From DATLGB01 sp038258425 (GTDB lineage: Bacteria > Actinomycetota > Thermoleophilia > Solirubrobacterales > Solirubrobacteraceae): a stretch of DNA of 64,000 nucleotides. Location: positions 1 to 64,000 of the forward strand of contig JBBSPV010000012.1 in the NCBI GenBank assembly GCA_038258425.1. The letters are read 5' to 3'. Each line of letters starts with the position of its first letter. Positions within the stretch are counted from its first letter, which is position 1. Shown one piece after another: positions 1 to 8,052 of the stretch. The notes below the pieces were generated by a model. It worked only from the letters and a program-made list of their open reading frames with translations. It did not search any database and had not been told where the DNA came from. The position numbers and the translations under genes were made by a program.

Positions 1-978
1 CCACCATGGGCCTCAACCTCGACCACCCCCAGGGGGCTCGGCGGGCGACCAGTCGCACAGGGGGCCCTGGCCGCCGCCGGGCTCGGCGTGGCCACGACCC
101 TTGCCGGCCTGCCGCTGGCCGCGCTCGCGCGGCGGCGCTCGGCCGCGGTCGGGCTCGTGAACGACAGCTGGGGCGGCTGGGCGGCCGACCTCGCGCGGGC
201 TCAGGCGATCGGCACGCCGCTCGCCGCCGGGGGCGGCGCGCTGCTCGTGGCCGGCATGCGGCGCTACGGCGACCGCTGGTGGGTGCCCGGCGCCGCCGGC
301 GCGGCGGTCGCTGCGGCGGTCGGCGTGACCGTCGCGCCGGCGGTGATCGACCCGCTGTTCAACCGCTTCGATCCGGCGCCGGAGCCGCTGCGCTCGCGCG
401 TCCTCGAGCTCGCCGGCGACGCCGGCGTCCGCGTGGACCGGGTGCTCGTCGTCGACGCGTCGCGGCGGACCACCGCGGCCAACGCGTACGTCACCGGGCT
501 CGGGCCGACGAAGCGGGTGGTGCTCTTCGACACGCTGCTGCGCGACTTCACCGAGGCGGAGGTCGCCTTCGTCGTCGCCCACGAGCTCGCCCACGTGCGC
601 CATCGCGACGTCATCCGCAGCCTCGCCTTCCTCGCCGTCGCCGCCCTGCCCCTCGCGGCGGCCGTGGCCGAGCTCGCCAGGCGGCTCGGCGCGCGGCCGG
701 ACGGCTCCGCGGTGCCCGCCAGCGCGCTGGCCCTCGGGCTGCTCATGCCGGCCCTGTCGATCAGCGCCGGCCGGCTCTCGCGCGCGGCGGAGGTCCGCGC
801 GGACGCGTTCGCCATCGACCTCACGCGGGACGCCGAGACGCCCGTCGGGTTCCACCGGCGGATCACGGTCTCCAACGTCGGCGATCCGGACCCGCCGCGG
901 TGGGCCCAGCTGCTGTCGGGCTCGCACCCGACGACGATGCAGCGGATCGCCGCGGCGCGGGCCCACCGCCCGGCGTGA
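1..978 (+). CDS. M48 family zinc metallopeptidase, 5' end outside window
   Basis: This is a membrane-associated zinc peptidase of the M48 (Ste24/HtpX-like) family, presumed to act in membrane protein quality control or processing. The reading frame is open from the first base, so the N-terminus is probably missing. A GTG at 88 is the first possible start inside the window, but it falls within what looks like a membrane helix. The zinc motif HELAH is encoded at 580-594, and the third ligand Glu lies in AEVRADAFA at about 789-815. Hydrophobic segments flank the catalytic part. The stop overlaps the GTG start of rlmH (GTGA), so the two are probably cotranscribed. The family is clear; the substrate is unknown. 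Confidence 0.85.
   Translation, partial: PPWASTSTTPRGLGGRPVAQGALAAAGLGVATTLAGLPLAALARRRSAAVGLVNDSWGGWAADLARAQAIGTPLAAGGGALLVAGMRRYGDRWWVPGAAGAAVAAAVGVTVAPAVIDPLFNRFDPAPEPLRSRVLELAGDAGVRVDRVLVVDASRRTTAANAYVTGLGPTKRVVLFDTLLRDFTEAEVAFVVAHELAHVRHRDVIRSLAFLAVAALPLAAAVAELARRLGARPDGSAVPASALALGLLMPALSISAGRLSRAAEVRADAFAIDLTRDAETPVGFHRRITVSNVGDPDPPRWAQLLSGSHPTTMQRIAAARAHRPA
8..30 (+). repeat. 23-bp repeat, copy 1 (matches 33742-33764)
   Basis: The 23 bases starting GGGCCTCAACCTCG are identical to 33742-33764. There the sequence forms the right arm of a hairpin between convergent genes. Here only this arm is inside the window, and it lies in the open frame at the 5' end of the M48 gene. Chance identity of this length is very unlikely, so it is a dispersed element. 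Confidence 0.7.
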
Positions 979-1382
979 AGGTCACGGTGCTCGCGGCGGG
1001 GCGCCTGCGCGCGCCCTTCGCCGACGACGTCGCCCACTACGAGCGCCTGCTCTCGCGCTACGTCCGGCTCGACACGATCGAGGTCGAGGACGAGGCCCGT
1101 CTCGCCCGCCGGGTGCCCGACCGGGCCCACGTCGTCCTGCTCGACGAGCACGGCCGCCAGCGCTCCTCACGGCAGCTCGCCACGTGGCTCGAGGCGCGGC
1201 GGCAGTCGGGGCGCGATCTCGCCTTCGTGCTCGGCGGGCCCTTCGGGGTCAGCCTCGAGCGCCAGGACGAGGCCCTCTCCTTCGGTCCCGTGACGCTGCC
1301 GTTCCAGCTCGCCCGCGTGGTGCTTCTCGAGCAGCTCTACCGCGCGCACCGGATCCTGGCCGGCGAGCCATACCATCACTGA
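975..1382 (+). CDS. rlmH: 23S rRNA (pseudouridine1915-N3)-methyltransferase RlmH
   Basis: RlmH is a SPOUT-class methyltransferase that methylates N3 of pseudouridine 1915 in helix 69 of 23S rRNA using S-adenosylmethionine. The 135-residue product starts VKVTVLAAGRLR. It contains the cofactor-loop motif FVLGGPFG and the family-typical C-terminus EQLYRAHRILAGEPYHH. It is slightly shorter than the usual 155 residues, mostly at the N-terminal half. The GTG start at 975 overlaps the upstream stop by 4 bases, and argS begins 2 bases after its stop, so this is a translationally coupled trio. Confidence 0.93.
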   Translation: MKVTVLAAGRLRAPFADDVAHYERLLSRYVRLDTIEVEDEARLARRVPDRAHVVLLDEHGRQRSSRQLATWLEARRQSGRDLAFVLGGPFGVSLERQDEALSFGPVTLPFQLARVVLLEQLYRAHRILAGEPYHH

Positions 1383-1384
1383 GG

Positions 1385-3001
1385 ATGACCCCGCTCGAGC
1401 AGTTGCGCAGCGCCGTGCAGGACGCGGCCACCGATCTGCGCGGCGACGCGCCGTCGCCGCGGGCGCAGCCATCCCTCGAGCGTCCCCGCAAGGCCGGCTT
1501 CGGCGACTTCTCCTCCAACGCCGCGATGCTGCTGGCGCCGGTCATGGGCGAGCCGCCGCGCGCGGTGGCCGAGCGGCTGCGCGACGCCGTCGCCGCCCGG
1601 CTCGGCGATCAGGTCGAGAAGGTCGACGTGGCGGGACCCGGCTTCCTCAACCTCTTCCTCGCCGACGCCTGGTACGGGAGCGCCCTGGAGGGCATCCTGG
1701 CTGTGGGCGACGCCTACGGGGCCGGCGGCGCCGGGAGGCGCGAGCGGATCAACGTCGAGTTCGTGTCCGCGAACCCGACCGGGCCGATGCACCTCGGCCA
1801 CGCGCGCAACGCCGCCTACGGGGACGCCATCGCGCGGCTGCTCGTCTTTCACGGCCACAGCGTCGCCCGCGAGTTCTACGTCAACGACGCGGGCACGCAG
1901 ATTCAGAAGTTCGCCGAGGCCCTGCGCGCCCGCGCCCGCGGGGAAGAGCCGGAGGAGTACCTCGCCGGCTACGTCGCGGAGCTCGCGGCCCGCATCCCCG
2001 GCGCCGCCACGACGGACGACCTCGACGCGCTCGGCCGCGCCGGTGTCGGGCTCGTGCTGGAGGGCATGCGGGAGTCGCTCGCGGCCTTCCGCGTCGAGCC
2101 GTTCGACGTCTGGTTCTCCGAACGGTCCCTCTACGAGGCCGAGCCGCCCCAGGAGCCCCGCGTGGTCCAGGCGCTCGAGACGCTCCGCGCGCGCGGCGTC
2201 ACCTACGAGGCCGACGGCGCGCTGTGGCTGCGCTCGACGCAGTACGGCGACGACAAGGACCGTGTCCTCGTGAAGTCCGACGGCGGCTACACGTACCTCG
2301 CGCCCGACACCGCCTACCACCTCGACAAGCGCGAGCGCGGCTTCGAGCGCCTCGTCGACGTGTGGGGCGCCGACCACCACGGCTACGTGCAGCGCACGCA
2401 GGCCGCCTTCGCGGCGCTCGGCGGCGACCCGGACGACCTCGACCTGCTCATCATGCAGTTCGTCAACCTCGTCCGCGCCGGCCGCCCCGTCTCCATGTCC
2501 AAGCGCGCGGGGGAGTTCATCACGCTCGACGACCTCGTCGCCGAGGTCGGCGTCGACGCCGCGCGCTGGTACCTGCTGGCCCGCTCCCACGACACGACGA
2601 TCGAGGTCGACCTCGACCTCGCCAACCGGGAGTCGGCCGACAACCCCGTCTACTACGTGCAGTACGCGCACGCGCGGATCGCCCGCCTGCTGGAGCGCGC
2701 CGCCGCCGGACCCGACCCGGCCCTGCCGGCGGGCGCCGAGCTCGATCCGGCCGAGCGCGCGCTGATCAACAAGCTGCTCGAGTTCGGCGCCGAGGTGGCC
2801 GAGGCCGCCGATCGCCGCGCGCCGCACCGGATCGCGACCTACGCGCTGGAGACGGCCCGGGAGTTCACGACCTTCTACGAGCGCTGCCGCGTCGTCGGGG
2901 CGGAGACGGAGGGGTTCCGGCTCGCCCTGTGCGCGGCCACGCAGCGCACGCTCGCTCGCGCCCTGGACCTGCTCGGGGTCTCGGCGCCGGCGACGATGTA
3001 G
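1385..3001 (+). CDS. argS: arginyl-tRNA synthetase
   Basis: ArgRS is a class I synthetase that charges tRNA-Arg with arginine using ATP. The 538-residue protein has the N-terminal Arg-tRNA-synthetase domain (about residues 1-85) and the HIGH-type signature HLGH at about residues 136-139. The KMSKS-type loop is SMSKR at about 370-374, and the C-terminal DALR anticodon-binding domain spans about 430-538. An ATG at 1385, just after the rlmH stop, is chosen because homologues begin at this point; the open frame extends upstream only as antisense-like sequence. Length is normal for bacterial ArgS. Confidence 0.96.
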   Translation: MTPLEQLRSAVQDAATDLRGDAPSPRAQPSLERPRKAGFGDFSSNAAMLLAPVMGEPPRAVAERLRDAVAARLGDQVEKVDVAGPGFLNLFLADAWYGSALEGILAVGDAYGAGGAGRRERINVEFVSANPTGPMHLGHARNAAYGDAIARLLVFHGHSVAREFYVNDAGTQIQKFAEALRARARGEEPEEYLAGYVAELAARIPGAATTDDLDALGRAGVGLVLEGMRESLAAFRVEPFDVWFSERSLYEAEPPQEPRVVQALETLRARGVTYEADGALWLRSTQYGDDKDRVLVKSDGGYTYLAPDTAYHLDKRERGFERLVDVWGADHHGYVQRTQAAFAALGGDPDDLDLLIMQFVNLVRAGRPVSMSKRAGEFITLDDLVAEVGVDAARWYLLARSHDTTIEVDLDLANRESADNPVYYVQYAHARIARLLERAAAGPDPALPAGAELDPAERALINKLLEFGAEVAEAADRRAPHRIATYALETAREFTTFYERCRVVGAETEGFRLALCAATQRTLARALDLLGVSAPATM

Positions 3002-3013
3002 CCGCCGGGCGCC

Positions 3014-3325
3014 TCAACCCTCGTCGAGGCGCCGCTGCACGCTGTCGACCTTGTCCTGGAGCGTCTGGTCGGGCCGGTCGCGGCGCTCGTCGAGCTTCAG
3101 GACGGTGTAGACCCGCGGGATACCGAGCTCGAACGGGACGGCGTGCAGCTCGCCCACGAGGGCCAGCACGTCCGCCGTCTCGCCCTCGAGCGACGTGCCC
3201 ATGGCGTGCATGACGTAGGCGACCGTGTCCTGGGCGGCGAGCCGCCGCTGGATCTCGGCGATGTAGGCCGAGGCGGAGGGATCGGGCCGCCCGAGGGCGA
3301 TCACGGTGAGGTCGGCGGTCGCCAT
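3014..3325 (-). CDS. MTH1187/YkoF-type thiamine-binding protein (DUF77)
   Basis: This is a 103-residue soluble protein of the thiamine-binding DUF77 family. The family has a ferredoxin-like fold, forms tetramers, and is thought to bind thiamine or HMP. It starts MATADLTVIALGR and has the family pattern AYVMHAMGTSLEGE followed by a C-terminal helix. Its ATG overlaps the ccdA stop by one base (TGATG), so it is the last gene of the thiol-redox operon. The link between that operon and thiamine binding is unclear. Confidence 0.8.
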   Translation of the reverse strand: MATADLTVIALGRPDPSASAYIAEIQRRLAAQDTVAYVMHAMGTSLEGETADVLALVGELHAVPFELGIPRVYTVLKLDERRDRPDQTLQDKVDSVQRRLDEG

Positions 3326-4083
3326 CAGAGGTCGTAGAGGTTGCCCAGGCCGATGGCGTCCATCAGCTTGCGCGCCTCGACGTTGAGCTGCGTCATCTCG
3401 CCCGTGAGCAGCAGCAGCCCCATGGCGATGAGGATCGCCCCGGAGACCGCGTTGACCAGTCCGTAGTGGCGCTTGAGCCAGCTGAAGGCCGTGGTCGCGC
3501 GGCTGAAGGCGACGGCGGTGAGCAGGAACGGGACCGCGAGCCCGAGCGAGTAGCAGGCGAGCAGCGCGCCGCCGGTGGAGACCGTCGACTGCGTGGCGGC
3601 GGCGGTGAGGATGGAGCCGAGGGTCGGGCCCACACACGGGGTCCAGGCGATGGCGAAGGCCGCGCCGGCGACGAGCGGGCCGCCCGACCCCGCCCGCTCC
3701 ATCAGCGCGTCGATCCGCCACTCACGGTTCAGACGCGGGACGAGCGGGGACAGGACGAAGAACAGCCCGAGGGCGACGATGATCGTGCCCGCCACGCGCT
3801 CGAGCAGCCGGCGGTGGTCGTTGAGCGCCGAGCCGATACCGGTCGCCGACATGCCGAGCGCGACGAACACGACCGTGAAGGTCAGGCAGAAGGCGACCGC
3901 CGGCCACAGCACCTGGCTCGTGCGGCTCCGGCCCCCCTGCATGTCGGCGACGGACACGCCGGAGACCGCGGACAGGTAGCCGGGGACGAGCGGCAGCACG
4001 CACGGCGAGACGAACGAGATGACGCCGACCGCGAAGGCGGCGAGCGCCGTCGTGTCCGCGGTCCCGGCGCCCAGCGGGATCAT
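3325..4083 (-). CDS. ccdA: cytochrome c biogenesis protein CcdA
   Basis: CcdA is a polytopic membrane protein that carries reducing equivalents from cytoplasmic thioredoxin to extracytoplasmic thiol carriers used in cytochrome c maturation. The 252-residue protein has about six hydrophobic helices. The two family cysteine-proline signatures are visible: ISFVSPCVLPLVPGYLS near the N-terminus and IAWTPCVGPTLGSIL in the middle. The ATG at 4083 overlaps the ccmH stop by 4 bases. The neighbours upstream, a CcmH-like protein and a TlpA-like thioredoxin, complete a thiol-reduction pathway for apocytochrome c. Confidence 0.93.
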   Translation of the reverse strand: MIPLGAGTADTTALAAFAVGVISFVSPCVLPLVPGYLSAVSGVSVADMQGGRSRTSQVLWPAVAFCLTFTVVFVALGMSATGIGSALNDHRRLLERVAGTIIVALGLFFVLSPLVPRLNREWRIDALMERAGSGGPLVAGAAFAIAWTPCVGPTLGSILTAAATQSTVSTGGALLACYSLGLAVPFLLTAVAFSRATTAFSWLKRHYGLVNAVSGAILIAMGLLLLTGEMTQLNVEARKLMDAIGLGNLYDL

Positions 4084-4574
4084 CGGTCGTAGGCGGCCAT
4101 GTCCCGGGCGAGCCGGCGGGCGTCGTCCGGGTCGAGCTCCGGCTCGTCCGGGTCGGCCGCCGCCTCGGTGTCCGGATCGTCCCGCGTGAGGGCGCCCGCC
4201 CGCCGCCAGCGCCCGACGGTCAGCGCGATCGCCGTCGCGGCGAGCAGCGCCAGCAGCAGGGGCACGAGCCAGGCGGCGCGGCCGAAGCCGCGGTCGGGCG
4301 GCGTGGCGAGCACGTTGGGCCCGTATTCGTCGACGAGTGCCGCCTTGACCTGCGCCTTCGTCCGGCCCTGGGCGATCTGGCGGCGGATGAAGGCCCGCTC
4401 GCGATCCGCGGACGGCGCCTGGGAGATGTTCAGCGCCGTGCCGCAGGTGATGCACATGACCTCGTCCTCGACGTCGGAGAGCGAGGCCCGCGGTGCGGCG
4501 GCGTGGGCGGCGGTCGCCGCCAGCGCCGTGGCGGCCGCGAGCAGGGCGAGCAGCGTGAGGGTCCGCCGGATCAC
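4080..4574 (-). CDS. ccmH: CcmH-like cytochrome c maturation thiol oxidoreductase
   Basis: CcmH keeps the CxxCH cysteines of apocytochrome c reduced before heme ligation. The 164-residue protein starts with a secretion signal or anchor (RTLTLLALLAAATALAA). The active site is VMCITCGTALNIS; most homologues have CPVC or CRVC at this place. The three-helix bundle includes the family pattern RAFIRRQIAQG. A C-terminal membrane helix and an acidic tail follow. The GTG start at 4574 overlaps the stop of the upstream thioredoxin-like gene by 4 bases. Confidence 0.88.
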   Translation of the reverse strand: MIRRTLTLLALLAAATALAATAAHAAAPRASLSDVEDEVMCITCGTALNISQAPSADRERAFIRRQIAQGRTKAQVKAALVDEYGPNVLATPPDRGFGRAAWLVPLLLALLAATAIALTVGRWRRAGALTRDDPDTEAAADPDEPELDPDDARRLARDMAAYDR

Positions 4575-5104
4575 GTGAGCAGCGGGTCGACGTGGGTGCG
4601 CAGCCACGACGGGTCGACGGCGCCGATGCGGTGGGCGACGATGCGGCCGCTGCGGTCGAGAAGGAACGACTCGGGCTGCTTGAAGACGCCCCAGCGCTCC
4701 GCGACGTCGCCCGAGCCGTCCCGGAGGTTCGGGTAGCTCACGGAGAAGCGCCGCACGAAGGCCATCGCGTCCTGGGAGTTGTCGCGCGAGGCGATGCCGA
4801 GCACGGTGCCGCCCCTGGGCGCCATCCGGCGCTGCAGCCGCTGCAGGGCCGGCATCTCGGAGGTGCACGGCTTGCACCAGGAGGCCCAGAAGTTCACGAG
4901 CACGACCTTGCCCTGGTAGGCGGCCACGCGCGCCCGCCCGGTCTCGCCGAGGCGTGGCAGCGAGGTGGCCGGCGCGCGGTCGTCGCGGCCCTGCCCGAGC
5001 GCGGCGTCGATGCTCGACGTGCCGGTGCGCTTGCCCTGCTGCGCGACCCCGTAGCCCAGCAGCCCCACGAGCAGGGCTGCGACCCCGATGACGAGCCAGC
5101 GCAT
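4571..5104 (-). CDS. TlpA/ResA-like membrane-anchored thioredoxin
   Basis: This is an extracytoplasmic thiol-disulfide oxidoreductase, probably the partner between CcdA and CcmH/apocytochrome c. The 177-residue protein starts with an uncleaved membrane anchor (MRWLVIGVAALLVGLLG). It then has a redoxin domain with the active site NFWASWCKPC and the cis-Pro region KQPESFLLDRSG. It is the first gene of the minus-strand operon tlpA-like, ccmH, ccdA, DUF77. A 52-bp gap separates its start from the divergent tRNA-Gly, so its promoter lies there. Confidence 0.9.
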   Translation of the reverse strand: MRWLVIGVAALLVGLLGYGVAQQGKRTGTSSIDAALGQGRDDRAPATSLPRLGETGRARVAAYQGKVVLVNFWASWCKPCTSEMPALQRLQRRMAPRGGTVLGIASRDNSQDAMAFVRRFSVSYPNLRDGSGDVAERWGVFKQPESFLLDRSGRIVAHRIGAVDPSWLRTHVDPLLT

Positions 5105-5156
5105 GGCTCCAGGATAGGTGGGAGCCGATCGCTAGGATCGGCCGCGCAGCACCCTG

Positions 5157-5229
5157 GCGCGAGTAGCTCAGTTGGTAGAGCGTCGGCTTCCCAAGCCGAA
5201 GGTCGCGGGTTCGAGGCCCGTCTCGCGCT
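5157..5229 (+). tRNA. tRNA-Gly (anticodon CCC)
   Basis: The 73-base cloverleaf folds fully. The acceptor stem GCGCGAG pairs with CTCGCGC, the D arm is GCTC-AGTTGGTA-GAGC, and the anticodon stem TCGGC/GCCGA holds the loop TTCCCAA (anticodon CCC). The T arm is GCGGG-TTCGAGG-CCCGT. Discriminator base 73 is U, as expected for glycine tRNAs. The 3' CCA is not encoded. It sits at the border between housekeeping genes and an accessory region. Confidence 0.95.
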
Positions 5230-5253
5230 TGGGGAAAGGGCCCGCACGCGCTC

Positions 5254-5532
5254 CTATTCTTGTGCTCGAGTGCCACCAGCGGTCAACCTCCACGCGGCGT
5301 GGCTCTCGGGTAGGCAGACGGCGCACGGCCGGTAGCCGGCCGCTCGGGCGGCCGTCGCGTCTGCGAAGAAGACGCGGTGGCGGACGTAGCCGCCGCGAGC
5401 GATCGCCTGTCGCGCGGTACGGCAGTCCAGGCGGCCGTAGATCTTGGAGCGCCGGTGGCCCCCGAGTCGGCCCTGCCGGTCGCTGTCATACGAGGCGCCG
5501 TCTGCGCCGATCAGGGTCCAGGTGCGGGTCAC
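5254..5532 (-). CDS. stand-alone Ada-type metal-binding domain protein
   Basis: This 92-residue protein resembles the N-terminal zinc-binding, methyl-phosphotriester-sensing domain of Ada. It has KIYGRLDCRTARQAIARGG, then RHRVFFADATAARAAGYRPC-AVC-LPE. Of the four zinc cysteines of classical Ada, the last pair (RPCAVC) and one of the first pair are present, but the other is Gly (YGRLDC where Ada has YCRPSC). It has no methyltransferase or AraC domain. The GTG start at 5532 overlaps the ogt stop by 3 bases, so it is translated in one unit with the repair methyltransferases. Whether it repairs phosphotriesters or is only a sensor cannot be told. Confidence 0.72.
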   Translation of the reverse strand: MTRTWTLIGADGASYDSDRQGRLGGHRRSKIYGRLDCRTARQAIARGGYVRHRVFFADATAARAAGYRPCAVCLPESHAAWRLTAGGTRAQE

Positions 5533-6059
5533 AGCAGCGTGAGCTGTTGCTGGGACCATCGGACTTGCAGGGTTGTGGGGTCGCCGCCGGCACCCTCGAA
5601 CTCCAACAGGGCCTGCTTGCGCTGCAGGCCGCCGAGGTACCCCGTCAGCGATCCGTCCGCGGCGATCACGCGGTGACACGGCACGACGATCGGGGCCGGG
5701 GTCCGCGCGATCGCCCACGCCACGATCCGCGCCTCCGGCGCCACGGTGCCTGCGCTCGCCCCGAGCTCGCGCGCAAGGTCGCCGTAGCTCGTCGTCTGGC
5801 CGTAGGGGAGCTGCTGCAGGGTGCCCCACACGCGCTGCTGGAGCGTGGTCCCGGCAAGTTCGAGGGGCAGCTCGAAGTTCTGCCGGTCGCCGGCGAAGTA
5901 CTGGTCGAGCTGCTCGACCGCGTCCCTGAACGGCTCGGGGTCGCGGGCAGCTTCGTCGAGGCTCGGGGCGCGGCCCGGGAAGTACAGACGGCGCAAGCAG
6001 CCTTCGTCGCCGATCAGGGTGAGCGGCCCGAACGGGCCCTCGTACGTGGTCCAGGTCAC
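5529..6059 (-). CDS. ogt: methylated-DNA-[protein]-cysteine S-methyltransferase
   Basis: This suicide enzyme transfers alkyl groups from O6-alkylguanine (and O4-alkylthymine) in DNA to its own cysteine. The 176-residue protein has the N-terminal ribonuclease-like domain and the C-terminal winged-helix domain. The active site is IVVPCHRVI, and the following GYLGGLQRKQALL is typical. The GTG start at 6059 is used because it gives MTWTTYEGPFG-type family N-termini. It lies 2 bases downstream of a second methyltransferase gene and overlaps the Ada-like gene. Confidence 0.94.
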   Translation of the reverse strand: MTWTTYEGPFGPLTLIGDEGCLRRLYFPGRAPSLDEAARDPEPFRDAVEQLDQYFAGDRQNFELPLELAGTTLQQRVWGTLQQLPYGQTTSYGDLARELGASAGTVAPEARIVAWAIARTPAPIVVPCHRVIAADGSLTGYLGGLQRKQALLEFEGAGGDPTTLQVRWSQQQLTLL

Positions 6060-6061
6060 GG

Positions 6062-6697
6062 TCAGATCGCCTTCTCGAGTTCCAACAGCTGGAGCTTGGC
6101 GGCCTGGCCGCCGAGGTACTGGCCGAGGCCGCCGTCGGTGCGCAGCACGCGGTGGCAGGGCACGAGGATCGGCAGCGGGTTGTTCGCCAGTGCCGAGCCG
6201 GCCGCACGGACGGCGTTGGGGCGGCCGGCGACGGTTGCGACGCGCTGATAGGACGAGATCTGGCCGTAGGGGATCTGCACGGTCGCGCGGAGCACGTCGC
6301 GCCGGAACGCCTTGGTCAGCGTCCAGTCCAGCGGGACGTCGAAGCTCCGCCGGTGCCCGTCGAAGTACTCGTCCAGCTCGTGCCGGGCGGTGGTGATGGT
6401 CGACGTGCTGTGGCGCAGGATCCGCGGAGACACGGTGTGCGCGAGGTGCTCGAGGACCTTGTCGGCGTTCTCCGTCGGCAGGCTCATCCGCACGATGCCG
6501 TGGCCGGTGGCGCTGACGCGCATCCGTCCCAGCGGGCTCTCATGGTCCTCAAAGGCGACGTCGATGAGTCCTTTTGCGGCCGCGCGCGCCACGAAGCGTG
6601 CACGGACGGCGGCCCACGCCGCATCCGTCGCCGGGAGGTCACCGCGCACAAGCGTCTCGACTTGGACGGTGTCGTCGCGGCTGTCGTCGTTGGACAT
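6062..6697 (-). CDS. second O6-alkylguanine-DNA methyltransferase
   Basis: This 211-residue protein is a second, more divergent methylated-DNA-cysteine methyltransferase. The active site ILVPCHRVL is intact and is followed by GGLGQYLGGQAAKLQLL. The N-terminal 45 residues are an extra segment not found in Ogt. The ATG at 6697 is chosen because the frame upstream overlaps the neighbouring gene and looks non-coding. With the genes on both sides it forms a three- or four-gene alkylation-repair operon. Having two adjacent suicide methyltransferases suggests different substrate preference or dose; this is inference. Confidence 0.9.
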   Translation of the reverse strand: MSNDDSRDDTVQVETLVRGDLPATDAAWAAVRARFVARAAAKGLIDVAFEDHESPLGRMRVSATGHGIVRMSLPTENADKVLEHLAHTVSPRILRHSTSTITTARHELDEYFDGHRRSFDVPLDWTLTKAFRRDVLRATVQIPYGQISSYQRVATVAGRPNAVRAAGSALANNPLPILVPCHRVLRTDGGLGQYLGGQAAKLQLLELEKAI

Positions 6698-6737
6698 GCT
6701 GGTTAGACGGTGCGTGTCGTGATTTCGTGAGATCCGG

Positions 6738-7462
6738 TCACCTGGCGTCGTGGAAGATGACGCCCAGCGCCGTGCGGGTGCCGCCGGTGACGGTCGAGAC
6801 GCCGTGACGCAGGCCCACGCGGTGGTAGCCGTTCTTGCCCTTGTTCGGCCGCTCACGGGTCGGGAAGATCACGAACGCGCCCTGCGGGGGACGCAGGACG
6901 TGCGCGCGGCTCTGCGCGCGCGGGCGTTGCTCCATCAGCACGAACTCGCCGCCGTCATAGTCGCGGTCGGGGTCTGAGAGCACGGTGAGGACCTGAAACG
7001 GGAAGTACACGTCGCCGTAAAGGTCTTGGTGCAGCGCGTTCCAGTCGCCCTCGTGGTAGCGCAGCATCAGCGGCGTCGGACGCTCCTGGCCCGCCTCGCG
7101 GCACCGCTCGAGCAGTTCCTCATGAGTCAGCGGAAACGTCGGATTGTCGCCCGACAGCAGGTCGGCCCAGCGATTTGCGATCGGCGCGAGACGTCCATAG
7201 AACGCGACCCTTGCGGCCGCGATCAGCTCCGGAAGCGGGTGAGCGAAATAGCGGTAGCGGCCATCGCCGAACCGGTGACGAGCCATCTCGATCGTCGACC
7301 GGAACCGGTCGCTTTCGAACAGGTCCGCGAGCTCGACGCACTCACCCGCGGTCAGAACCGGCTCGGTGACCGCGACCCCTCCGCGTCGAGCCGGCCCTGC
7401 AGGCCGTCCCAATCCAGCCGGCCGATCCGGCCGGTCAAGCTGTGAAAGATCGCTTCGGGCAT
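6738..7462 (-). pseudogene. 2OG-Fe(II) oxygenase of the alkylation-repair locus, frameshifted
   Basis: The main frame encodes a 2-oxoglutarate/Fe(II) dioxygenase related in fold to prolyl hydroxylases and AlkB. It shows the HxD iron motif in LHQDLYGDVYFPFQ, DYDGGEFVLMEQRPRAQSR, and the distal His and 2OG-binding Arg in RHGVSTVTGGTRTALG. This family is often found beside ogt/ada, so a role in alkyl-lesion removal is likely but unproven. The N-terminus starting at ATG 7462 (MPEAIFHSLTGRIGRLDWDG) is in a different frame. A run of four C at 7376-7379 appears to lack one base, and adding one joins the halves as DAEG-VAVTEPVL. Either the gene is inactivated or the base is a sequencing error. Confidence 0.78.
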
Positions 7463-7514
7463 CTGCGAGGGCCTTCCTCAGTCGTTTGAGTCCTTCAAAG
7501 ACGTCGCGCCCCGG

Positions 7515-7628
7515 CGCGAGCAGCGTCTCCTGAAACGCATCCTCACCACGATCGAGCCCCAACCGCGAAGCACAGAACCGCAGCAGCGCGGGCCCATGAC
7601 GGTCGACCACAACCTCAAACGGCAACGG
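7515..7628 (-). pseudogene. remnant of an ECF sigma factor region 2
   Basis: About 38 codons read PFEVVVDRHGPALLRFC, then a short link and GEDAFQETLLA. This matches the start of sigma region 2 in ECF sigma factors. The similarity stops abruptly at QETLLA; no region 2.4 or region 4 follows, and no good start codon precedes it. Sigma factor genes commonly lie beside this type of 2OG oxygenase and methyltransferase set, so this is probably what is left of that regulator. The rest of 7463-7752 holds nothing else recognisable. Confidence 0.5.
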
Positions 7629-7752
7629 AGCCGCCGGGCGGCGCCGCCGCCGCGAGACCGGCGGACCGGAGGTCTCCTGAGAACCCGTCGACACGTCAGA
7701 GGATGAGACGCACCGGCGTCCCGAAACGTGAGATCGCGACCAGTCTCGACGT

Positions 7753-8052
7753 TCAATCGAGCCGCCAACGCACCGGATGCCCCGATCGACCCCGGACCAT
7801 GGGCGACACGATCCCGCTCCTGACCCCGACTGCCCGGTGGGGACGGCGGGCCGCGCACTCGGAAGCGTCGATCGTACGCGCGAGGTCGGCCTTGGAGAGA
7901 CCCAGATCATCCCGTAGCTCGTCGAGCGCGTGGACGAGACCGTCGATCGTCTCGAGCTCACGCTTCTCGCGCTCGAACGCGATTCGGAACTCGGGATCCT
8001 CAAGCTGCTCTTCGAGGAAGCGATCGTGGAAGTTCTGGGTCGGTGGACGCAC
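7753..8052 (-). pseudogene. degenerate XRE/HigA-like antitoxin-type regulator
   Basis: The 99-codon frame starts at GTG 8052, directly after the phosphatase stop (TGAGTG). The first 60 residues are a good match to small XRE-type antitoxins: FHDRFLEEQLEDPEFRIAFE, a helical segment, then DLGLSKADLARTIDASE, the first half of a helix-turn-helix. The recognition helix and C-terminus are not recognisable. A different frame downstream (near 7800) contains ALAARLNVE, which resembles the lost end, so frameshifts are likely. No HigB-type toxin is next to it. It may still make a truncated protein. Confidence 0.5.

Noticed and set aside
2224..3213. 329-codon frame overlapping argS
   Set aside because: Arg/Ala/Pro-rich out-of-phase shadow of argS.
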